From Actinocatenispora sp963815125 (lineage in GTDB: Bacteria; Actinomycetota; Actinomycetes; Mycobacteriales; Micromonosporaceae): a DNA stretch of 64,000 nt. The position numbers and the translations under genes are program-made. The stretch spans positions 1,100,463-1,164,462 of the forward strand of contig CAWFFM010000003.1 in NCBI GenBank assembly GCA_963815125.1. The letters are read 5' to 3'. Of this stretch, positions 25,983 to 32,643 are shown piece after piece. The notes under the pieces are model-generated. The model was given only the letters and a program-made list of their open reading frames with translations. It had not been told where the DNA came from and made no database searches. How positions within the stretch are numbered: the first letter of the stretch is position 1; every line of letters begins with the position of its first letter.

Positions 25983-27182
25983 TTGTCATTGCGAGTGATT
26001 GTCGCCGGCGGCGGCGTCGGCGGACTGTGCCTCGCCCAGGGCCTGCGCAGACTGGGCATCGACGTGACCGTCTACGAACGGGACGCGGCGGCCGCCGCCC
26101 GCGGCCAGGGCTACCGACTGCGCATCGACCGGCACGGTACCGCCGCCCTGCGCGCCTGCCTGCCCGACGACCTGTTCGCCCTCTACGAGGCGACCTCCAG
26201 CCCGCCGTACCTGTCCGTCGGCCGAATCTACGACGACCAGCTGAACCTGCTCTACACCCACGCGGACCCGAACGCCACGATCGACCCGAAGACGGCGGCC
26301 CGCGGGGTGAACCGGCTGACACTGCGTCAGGTGCTGCTGGCCGGACTGGAGAAGCAGGTACGGTTCGGTGGCACCGTGACCGGGTTCGAGCACACCGCCT
26401 CCGGCGTACGGGTGCAGCTGGCCGACGGCCGCGTCGACACCGCGGACCTGCTCGTCGGCGCGGACGGGCTCAGGTCGATGGTCCGGCGCGGCCTTGCGCC
26501 CGACGCGGACGTACTGGACACCGGGATGCGGGCCATCTACGGGATGACCCTGCTCGACGACCACATCAGGACCACGCTGCCACCCGAACTGTTCAACGGT
26601 TCCTGCCTGATCCAGGGCCCGGAGCGGCGGACGATCGCGCTCGGGTCGTACCAGCCGGTACTCCCGCAGCAGGAGGCGGTGCGCCGGCACGCGCCGTACG
26701 CGCAGGTCGATCCCGTGTCCGACTACATGAAGTGGGTCGTGGTCTCGCCGGTGTCCGGCTACTCGTTCACCGAGGCGGAATTCTGGTCCGTGCCGCCGGA
26801 ACGGTTGTGCGCCGAGGCACTGGAAGCTGTCCGTGCCTGGCATCCCGACCTCGTCGACCTGGTACGCCGCGGCGTACCCGAGGTCACCACTCCCATCGCG
26901 ATCCGGGCCGCCGCACACCTACCGGAGTGGCCGGCCGGACCGGTGACGCTCATCGGCGACGCGATCCACGCCACCACCCCGGTGGGCGGTACCGGTGCCA
27001 ACACCGCGTTGCGCGACGCGGCGAACCTGTGCGAACGGCTCCGCGACGTCGGTACGGGCACCCAGTTGGTCGATGCGGTGGCCGGCTACGAGGCCGCGAT
27101 GCGGGAGTACGGAAAAGCCGCCGCGATCAGCTCGCTGCGGGGAGCGGAGAAGATCTTCCGCTGCGATCCGGTCAATGTCTGA
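25983..27182 (+). CDS. Class A FAD-dependent monooxygenase
   Basis: A 399-aa flavoprotein hydroxylase. The FAD site is VIVAGGGVGGLCLAQGLRRL with the acidic VTVYERD, and the second flavin motif is LIGDAIHATTPVGGTGANTA. This group hydroxylates or oxidatively rearranges aromatic polyketides. The start is an unusual TTG at 25983, decided by AGGAGGG eight bases upstream and by the family N-terminus. It is embedded among sugar genes and is followed after 14 bases by a PPOX-fold protein. Confidence 0.9.
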   Translation: MSLRVIVAGGGVGGLCLAQGLRRLGIDVTVYERDAAAAARGQGYRLRIDRHGTAALRACLPDDLFALYEATSSPPYLSVGRIYDDQLNLLYTHADPNATIDPKTAARGVNRLTLRQVLLAGLEKQVRFGGTVTGFEHTASGVRVQLADGRVDTADLLVGADGLRSMVRRGLAPDADVLDTGMRAIYGMTLLDDHIRTTLPPELFNGSCLIQGPERRTIALGSYQPVLPQQEAVRRHAPYAQVDPVSDYMKWVVVSPVSGYSFTEAEFWSVPPERLCAEALEAVRAWHPDLVDLVRRGVPEVTTPIAIRAAAHLPEWPAGPVTLIGDAIHATTPVGGTGANTALRDAANLCERLRDVGTGTQLVDAVAGYEAAMREYGKAAAISSLRGAEKIFRCDPVNV

Positions 27183-27196
27183 GAGGAACGTCGGTC

Positions 27197-27703
27197 ATGA
27201 CTGAAGCACCGCCAGAGCTCAGGCGCCCCGTACGTCCCGGCGGCAAGCCGCCCCGCGACCTGGTCAGCCGGATCGCGGACGTCAAGGAGACGCTGCGTAC
27301 CCAGCGGCACCTCTGGCTGTCCACGGCCAGGGACGGCCAGCCGCACCTGGTGCCGCTCGCCTACGTCTGGGACGGCCGGCAACTGCTGTGCGCGACCAAG
27401 GCGGGCAACCGTTCGGTACGTAACCTGCGCGACTCCGGGACCGCGAAGGTCGCCGTCGGCACCGCGCAGGACGTCGTACTCATCGAGGCCACGGTCACGA
27501 TCGGAGACCCGGCGTCGGCGCCGCCCGAGGTCGTGTCGTGCTTCGACCGTCTGCCGCTGAACCCGACCCGGGTTCCCGGCGTCGTCCTGCTGCACCTGCA
27601 CCCGGAGAAGATCAGCGCATGGCGGGAGCTGTCCGAGATGCCCGACCGGGTGGTCATGCGGGACGGCTCCTGGCTCACCGCCGACCAGAATCCGCGCGAC
27701 TGA
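27197..27703 (+). CDS. PPOX-class flavin/F420-dependent oxidoreductase
   Basis: A 168-aa split-barrel protein of the pyridoxamine 5'-phosphate oxidase superfamily. Typical stretches are RTQRHLWLSTARDGQPHLVP, YVWDGRQLLCATKAGNRSVR and LRDSGTAKVAVG. Members bind FMN or F420 and act as oxidases or reductases, some in antibiotic tailoring. AGAGGAACG precedes ATG 27197. Together with the flavin monooxygenase just upstream it could form an oxidation/reduction pair, which is inference. Confidence 0.85.
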   Translation: MTEAPPELRRPVRPGGKPPRDLVSRIADVKETLRTQRHLWLSTARDGQPHLVPLAYVWDGRQLLCATKAGNRSVRNLRDSGTAKVAVGTAQDVVLIEATVTIGDPASAPPEVVSCFDRLPLNPTRVPGVVLLHLHPEKISAWRELSEMPDRVVMRDGSWLTADQNPRD

Positions 27704-27719
27704 CCAGGAGGGGATCAGT

Positions 27720-28349
27720 ATGCAGGTGCGTGAGCTGGCGATCACCGGAGCCTTCGAGTTCGCCCCCGACATCCACGCCGATCAGCGGGGGCTGTTCGTT
27801 GCCCCGTACCAGGAAGGGCCGTTCGTCGAGGCGGTCGGACATTCCTTCTCCGCCGCACAACTCAACTACAGCCGTTCGGCACGGGGCGTGATCCGGGGAC
27901 TGCACTACACCCGTACACCACCCGGGTCGAGCAAGTACGTCTACTGCGCCTCCGGGCACGCGCTGGACATCATGCTCGACACCCGGATCGACTCCCCGAC
28001 GTTCGGGCAGTGGAGCGCGGTCGAACTCGGGAACGGAACCTTCCGGGCGATCTACTTCCCGCTCGGTGTCGCGCACAGCTTCATGGCGTTGCAGGACGAC
28101 ACAGTCATCGCCTACATGATCAGCAGCGGGTACGTACCCGAGCAGGAACTGGCGATCCACCCGCTGGACGAGCAGGTGGATCTGCCCTGGCCGAAGGACA
28201 TCACGCCGATCCTCTCCGAACGCGACCGGGCGGCCCCGACCCTCAGCGAGGCCCTTGAGGCCGGACTGCTGCCCCGCTACGAGGACTGTGTGTCGTTCAG
28301 CCCAACACCCGTCGACGAGAACCCCGAGGGGGAGCGCCTTCATGTCTGA
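27720..28349 (+). CDS. dTDP-4-keto-6-deoxysugar 3- or 3,5-epimerase (RmlC-like)
   Basis: A 209-aa cupin epimerase that inverts C-5 and/or C-3 of the keto sugar, directing the pathway to L-sugars. GVIRGLHYTRTPPGSSKYVY carries the catalytic His (about 62), Tyr132 lies in IAYMISSGYVPEQE, and FPLGVAHSFMALQ closes the site. The PPGSSKYV form is like the antibiotic-cluster epimerases rather than primary RmlC. ATG 27720 has AGGAGGGG upstream. It overlaps the next gene by eight bases. Confidence 0.92.
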   Translation: MQVRELAITGAFEFAPDIHADQRGLFVAPYQEGPFVEAVGHSFSAAQLNYSRSARGVIRGLHYTRTPPGSSKYVYCASGHALDIMLDTRIDSPTFGQWSAVELGNGTFRAIYFPLGVAHSFMALQDDTVIAYMISSGYVPEQELAIHPLDEQVDLPWPKDITPILSERDRAAPTLSEALEAGLLPRYEDCVSFSPTPVDENPEGERLHV

Positions 28350-29115
28350 GAAGAAGTTCACCGATCCGCGAATCGTGCCGCACGAGTCCGACCAGGAGCG
28401 CGACGCCCGGGAACGGCTGACCAAGCTGCTGGTCGACACCCCCATCCCGCCGGTCTACCTGATCGACAACCTGCCCGTGTACCTGCGGCGCCACCAGCTC
28501 GCCGACCTGCTCAACATGGATGCCCTGTACCGGATGCTGCCCGAGGTACCCGGCATCATCATGGAGTTCGGTGTACTGCACGGGCGGCACCTGGTCACGC
28601 TGACGGCCCTGCGCAGCATCTACGAACCGTACAACTCGCTGCGCCGCATCGTCGGGTTCGACACCTTCACCGGTTTCCCCGACATCGACGACGTGGACCG
28701 GGTCAGTACGAGCGCGGTCGCCGGGCGCTTCGCCGTCCCCGACGGCGAGGTGGAGCACCTGCGGGAGGTGCTCGCCGCCCACGAGGCCAGCGAACCGTTC
28801 GGCCACACGCAGCGCTCCTTCGTCGTCAAGGGTGACGTACGGGAGACCGTGCCGCAGTACCTGGCGGACAACCCGGAGACGGTCATCGCCCTCGCCTACT
28901 TCGACATGGACCTGTACGGGCCGACGAAGGAACTGCTGGAGGTCATCAAGCCGTACCTGACCAAGGGCAGCATCCTCGCCTTCGACGAGCTGGCACACCC
29001 GAAGTGGCCCGGCGAGACGTCCGCACTGCGCGAGGTGTTCGGCCTGGACCACGCGCCGCTGCGCCAGCTGCCCGGCCGCGAGCCCCCGGTCATCTACATG
29101 AAGTGGGGTGAGTGA
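28342..29115 (+). CDS. TylF/MycF-like sugar O-methyltransferase
   Basis: A 257-aa methyltransferase of the TylF (macrocin O-methyltransferase) family, which methylates sugar hydroxyls after or before transfer, with a metal ion. Features: GIIMEFGVLHGRHLVTLTAL, IVGFDTFTGFPDIDDVD, FVVKGDVRETVPQYL and the metal/substrate motif YFDMDLYGPTKELLE followed by ILAFDELAHPKWPGE. ATG 28342 lies inside the end of the epimerase gene, which implies coupled translation. It ends the operon. Confidence 0.92.
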   Translation: MSEKKFTDPRIVPHESDQERDARERLTKLLVDTPIPPVYLIDNLPVYLRRHQLADLLNMDALYRMLPEVPGIIMEFGVLHGRHLVTLTALRSIYEPYNSLRRIVGFDTFTGFPDIDDVDRVSTSAVAGRFAVPDGEVEHLREVLAAHEASEPFGHTQRSFVVKGDVRETVPQYLADNPETVIALAYFDMDLYGPTKELLEVIKPYLTKGSILAFDELAHPKWPGETSALREVFGLDHAPLRQLPGREPPVIYMKWGE

Positions 29116-29189
29116 GGCAGCCCCGTTCGCTGGGGTCACCTTGATACGGGTGGGGCTTCGAAGCGGATCTCCCAGCCCTCCCTTGCCAG

Positions 29190-29332
29190 GCATTTTCCCC
29201 GAATGGCAGTAATGTCCCTTTCGGAGAACGGTACATTACGGGAAAATGCGCCTTTAGGGCTGCCCTGAGGTGCATTTTCCCCGAAAGTCCGTATCGGCAA
29301 TCAGCGCAAAACCACCCTTTCGGGGAAAATGC
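29190..29332. repeat. Cluster of inverted GCATTTTCCCCGAAAG repeats in a 327-base non-coding gap
   Basis: In the gap between the TylF-like and SDR genes the same short sequence recurs in alternating orientation: 29190-29203 forward, 29239-29249 reverse, 29272-29287 forward and 29317-29332 reverse, with a partial reverse copy near 29216-29228. The outer pair of the second unit is a perfect 16-base inverted repeat; the first unit adds an inner GTAATGT/ACATTAC stem. Both can form long hairpins. The A/T-rich core stands out from its surroundings. It may be a REP/MITE-like element, a terminator or a structured RNA. The rest of the gap shows no gene. Confidence 0.75.
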
Positions 29333-29442
29333 GCAGTGGGGCGCTCGGCCAATTCAGGTGGGGTTGCCCCGCGCCCCCGGCGGGGCTGGAAACCCAACTG
29401 GGGTAAGGCTTGCGGTCCGTCTGCTGAGAGGGGTGCGTGCGT

Positions 29443-30411
29443 ATGTCCACGCAGTACTGGGGTGGGCGGACGGTTGTCGTGACGGGTGGCGGTGGGTTCA
29501 TCGGGGCGCACTTCGTCGACGAGTTGGTGGCGCGTGGGGCTACGGTGATCCGGCTGCACCGGGGCTCGGCGTCGGCTCTGCGCGACACCGACCGGGTGCG
29601 CAACGTGCGGGTCGACCTGAGTGACGAGGTTGCCGTACGGGGGGTGTTCGAGCGGGCGCCGCAGCGGGTGGACGCGGTGCTGCACTGCGCGGCGATGTGG
29701 GGCAGTGCGGGGTTCCGGTACGAGCATCCGGCGACCGTGTTCGAGGAGAACTTCCGGCCCGTCGCGAACGTACTCAGAAGCGCGCAGCAGCACGGGGTCG
29801 GCGAGGTCGTACTGGTCGGGTCCGGCGAGGTGTACCGGTCGGCGGAGAACCGCCCGTTGCGGGAGGAGGACGACTTCCGGACCGATCCGCAGGCCACGAC
29901 CGACGGCTACTACCTGGCCAAGGTGTACGAGGAGATGCTCGCCGACACCTACCGGCATGAGTACGGGATGCGCGTGTTCCGGCCGAGGCTGACCGGCATC
30001 TACGGTCCCCGCGACAACTTCGCGCCGGGGGCGGACCGGGTGATCCCCACCATGCTGGCCCGCGCCGCGGCCGGCCAGGAGATCGTGATCTGGGGCGACG
30101 GGAGCCAGACCCGCACCTACATGTACGTGACGGACCTGGTGCGCGCCGTCCTGCAGATGGTCGAGAAGGACAAGTACCAGACCGTCAACGTGGCCACCCC
30201 CGAGACGGTGTCCGTACGGGAGTTGGCGCACCTGATCTTTGCGGCGCTCGGTAAGCCGGACCGGATCACCTTCGACACCGACAAGCCGACCGGCCGGTCG
30301 AGCCGCACGCTGGACCTGACCCGCCTGGAGAGCATCATCGACTTCCGGCCCCGCAGCCTCCGCGAGGGCCTGCAGCAGACGGCGGACTGGTACCGCAGCA
30401 CCCTGTCCTGA
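29443..30411 (+). CDS. NAD-dependent epimerase/reductase (GDP-fucose synthase-like SDR)
   Basis: A 322-aa extended SDR. VVVTGGGGFIGAHFVDEL binds the cofactor; HCAAMWGSAGFRYEHPA, VGSGEVYRSAEN and GYYLAKVYEE supply the fold and the catalytic Ser/Tyr/Lys; FRPRLTGIYGPRDNFAPG and QTRTYMYVTDL follow. It is most like GDP-fucose synthase/4-ketoreductase types and probably finishes one of the deoxysugars. ATG 29443 is nine bases after GAGAGGGG; a GTG at 29437 is too close to it. It is the last gene that clearly fits the polyketide cluster. Confidence 0.85.
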   Translation: MSTQYWGGRTVVVTGGGGFIGAHFVDELVARGATVIRLHRGSASALRDTDRVRNVRVDLSDEVAVRGVFERAPQRVDAVLHCAAMWGSAGFRYEHPATVFEENFRPVANVLRSAQQHGVGEVVLVGSGEVYRSAENRPLREEDDFRTDPQATTDGYYLAKVYEEMLADTYRHEYGMRVFRPRLTGIYGPRDNFAPGADRVIPTMLARAAAGQEIVIWGDGSQTRTYMYVTDLVRAVLQMVEKDKYQTVNVATPETVSVRELAHLIFAALGKPDRITFDTDKPTGRSSRTLDLTRLESIIDFRPRSLREGLQQTADWYRSTLS

Positions 30412-30502
30412 CTCGCGGTCCGGTCAGGTCTGCCGTGGCCGATCGACGTCGGGCAGCACGGTGTCTTTGGCGCCGGTCCGCTGCTGGGCGGGTCGACGCG
30501 GG

Positions 30503-30703
30503 TCAGGCGCGGCGCGGGTCGGCGCCGGCTTCCTTCACCAGCCGGTCGCCGGGTTCGAGCTGCTTCCACAGTGCGCGGTCGACGCGGACCTTGGTCGAGG
30601 TCCCGTCGTCGAGCCGGACCGTGAGCTGCCGGTACAGGTTGGAGCCGTCGAACAGTCCGCGGGACTTCTTCAGGACCGTTCCGTTCCAGGTGTCGTGTGC
30701 CAT
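30503..30703 (-). CDS. Small conserved actinobacterial protein, unknown function
   Basis: A 66-aa protein: it begins MAHDTWNGTVLKKSRG, continues DGSNLYRQLTVRLDDG, and has a basic WKQLEPGDRLVKE region, suggesting a small beta-barrel domain. I do not recognise a described function. It is divergent from the TetR gene, and a tetO-like palindrome lies just upstream of both, so it is probably the TetR target. ATG 30703 is chosen because the longer open frame runs across the TetR gene on the opposite strand. Confidence 0.75.
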   Translation of the reverse strand: MAHDTWNGTVLKKSRGLFDGSNLYRQLTVRLDDGTSTKVRVDRALWKQLEPGDRLVKEAGADPRRA

Positions 30704-30741
30704 GCCGCATCCTCTTCGCGAATCGAAATGCCGGTTTCTGT

Positions 30742-30770
30742 GACGTAACTTATCACCGATAAGCAACGTC
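30742..30770. promoter_or_regulatory. TetR operator, tetO-like palindrome
   Basis: GACGT-AA-CTTATC-ACC-GATAAG-CA-ACGTC is a 29-base dyad in which 11 of 14 base pairs match. The core TATC-N3-GATA equals the core of classical tetO. It lies 36 bases upstream of the TetR start and 39 bases upstream of the divergent small gene, the ideal place to repress both. Confidence 0.75.
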
Positions 30771-30805
30771 GCGGCGTGAGGTACGGCGCTCGGTACTGTG
30801 ACCGG

Positions 30806-31423
30806 ATGCCACGACCCCGGCGGCTGGACCGGACGAGCATCGTCTCGGCCGCCATCGAACTGCTCGACGAACGCGGCCTCGACGACCTGTCGATGTACGC
30901 GATCGCCGCGCGCCTCGGCGTGCGACAGCCCGCGCTCTACCACCACTTCCGGCACAAGGCGGAGATCCTCGCCGCGGTGGCCGACGAGGTACTCGACCGT
31001 CGGCACACCGGACGACTGCCGCAGCCGGGGGAACAGTGGCGTGACTTCCTGGTACGCAACGCCCACAGCATGCGCGCCGCGATGCTGTCGGTACGCGACG
31101 GTGCCCGGCTGATCGCCACCTCCGGCCCGCGGGCTCCGCACCTGGGCAATGCCGTGGCCCAGGTCGATTTCCTGGAGCAGCACGGGTTCAGCGGTACGGG
31201 CGCGGTCCTGGCGTACATCGCGGTGTCCCGCTACACCATCGGCGCGACGCTCGAACAGCAGTCCAGCACCGGTACGCCCATCCTGACGACAGTGACCGCC
31301 GGCGCCGAGCACCTCGCGCAACTCGCCGAGCAGGTCGCCGCACTGGGCCCGGACCACGAATTCGCGGTGGGCCTCCACGCCCTCGTGGCAGGTCTGACTC
31401 CGGATGGCCACGCCCCGGAGTAG
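30806..31423 (+). CDS. TetR-family transcriptional repressor (tetracycline-repressor class)
   Basis: A 205-aa regulator. The helix-turn-helix region is SMYAIAARLGVRQPALYHHFRHKAEIL, like the TetR proteins that control tetracycline efflux, and the C-terminal ligand domain has the length and pattern of the same group (LRVRDGAR-type and IGATLEQQ segments). ATG 30806 is the start of the family homology. It is divergent from the 66-aa gene and shares the tetO-like operator. Since the neighbouring cluster makes an aromatic polyketide, that product or an intermediate is a natural candidate ligand; this is inference. Confidence 0.9.
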   Translation: MPRPRRLDRTSIVSAAIELLDERGLDDLSMYAIAARLGVRQPALYHHFRHKAEILAAVADEVLDRRHTGRLPQPGEQWRDFLVRNAHSMRAAMLSVRDGARLIATSGPRAPHLGNAVAQVDFLEQHGFSGTGAVLAYIAVSRYTIGATLEQQSSTGTPILTTVTAGAEHLAQLAEQVAALGPDHEFAVGLHALVAGLTPDGHAPE

Positions 31424-31652
31424 AGGCTACGCGCTCGACCGGCTGGTCCGAGCCGGGCATCTGCCCTGATCATGGCGCCAGCGTGGTAGCGATGCCGGCG
31501 CTCAGTGGCTGCGGCGGGAACGCGAACGTGCAGGGCGCTCCGATCATCCGGATAGGATGACGTGGCCCGGGACCGGTGGGAGGTGCGGCCGGTGATCGTC
31601 GCGGTGATGCCAGCGATCAACGCGATCGCCCTGCACCGCTGTCTCCTGCTGA

Positions 31653-32399
31653 ATGAGCACTGAGTCCGTGGCGTCGTTCATCCGCGACACCCGCGTGCGT
31701 GTGGTCGTTCTCCTGCTCCTCATCGCCGGCGGTGCCACCTACGCCGTCGTCGTGGGAATCCCGTCTCCGGACCGGGTCGATGGATTCCTTGCCGCGCACC
31801 GGTATCTCGCTCCGGTGGTGGGCATACTGGGAATCTGTGCGGCCACCGTCGTCATGGTCCCGCGTGCGGCGGTAGCGCTCCTCGCCGGCGTGCTGTTCGG
31901 CCCGATCCTCGGTGCGGGATACACGACGATCGGCGCCGCACTCGGCGCGTTGGTGGCCTTCACCCTCGGCCGGATCCTCGGTCGGGACTTCGTCGCGCGG
32001 CTCGCGCGTGGCCGACTGGAGCGACTCGACTCGTGGCTCGCCGGGCACGGTGTGCTGGCGGTGGCCTGGACCCGACTGGTCCCGGTCGTGCCGTTCGGTC
32101 TGCTCAACTACGGCTTCGGTGTCACCAGGGTAGGCACGGGTCGCTTCGCTCTCGGCACGCTGCTGGGCATCCTGCCGTCCACACTGGTGTACGCGTGGGC
32201 GGGCGCCTCCGCGCAGCATCTGCGGTCCCCGCTGTTGTTGGCCGGTGTCGGCGTGATGGTCGTTGTCACGATGGCGGGCACGATGCTCGCCCGCTCGCGA
32301 CGCGCGGCCCCACGCTCTCTGAGTAAGGACCCTGCCCACTGCGACGCCGGCGTGGAAGATGACGAGGGTGACCGGCGGACACGGTGGAGGCGTGCATGA
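31653..32399 (+). CDS. TVP38/TMEM64 (VTT-domain) membrane protein
   Basis: A 248-aa integral membrane protein of the DedA/VTT superfamily. Hydrophobic helices include VRVVVLLLLIAGGATYAVVV, LAPVVGILGICAATVVMVP and LLLAGVGVMVVVTMAGTML. The family core is seen in AALLAGVLFGPILGAG-like residues 70-85, AFTLGRILGRDFVAR and TRLVPVVPFGLLNYGFGVT. Such proteins are involved in lipid scrambling or membrane homeostasis. The start ATG 31653 has no clear ribosome site; GTG 31668 is an alternative. The 229 bases upstream show no convincing gene. Confidence 0.85.
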   Translation: MSTESVASFIRDTRVRVVVLLLLIAGGATYAVVVGIPSPDRVDGFLAAHRYLAPVVGILGICAATVVMVPRAAVALLAGVLFGPILGAGYTTIGAALGALVAFTLGRILGRDFVARLARGRLERLDSWLAGHGVLAVAWTRLVPVVPFGLLNYGFGVTRVGTGRFALGTLLGILPSTLVYAWAGASAQHLRSPLLLAGVGVMVVVTMAGTMLARSRRAAPRSLSKDPAHCDAGVEDDEGDRRTRWRRA

Positions 32400-32643
32400 G
32401 TGAGCAGGGTGGCGGCACTTCCACGCGGTGCAGGGTGGTTCGGACTGGGTCGTACTGCACGGGGGTGCCACGGCGGTCTTCCGCGTACGGTCGTCGACGA
32501 TACTGAGGCCCGGGGCACTGGACCCTCGCCGACCGCGGCGGCAGCCCGTCTGCATCGCAGCCTGGCCCGACACCCATTGCATCACGTGCCCGTGGCCCGG
32601 ACTGAGCGAGACGGGCGCCGCAGGCTCGGCCTCGACAGCACCC

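Noticed and set aside
29421..29445. CTGAGA followed by GGGTGC-like sequence, reminiscent of a TPP riboswitch
   Set aside because: Only the short CTGAGAGG is present, it acts as the ribosome site of the SDR gene, and the rest of the TPP aptamer is missing.
29270..29482. Short frame across the inverted repeats (starts MHFPRKS)
   Set aside because: It is made of the repeat sequence itself and overlaps the SDR start; no ribosome site.
32400..32643. Possible small gene between the VTT protein and the XPB-like gene
   Set aside because: Frames here run on into the XPB-like gene antisense and show no family features or ribosome site.
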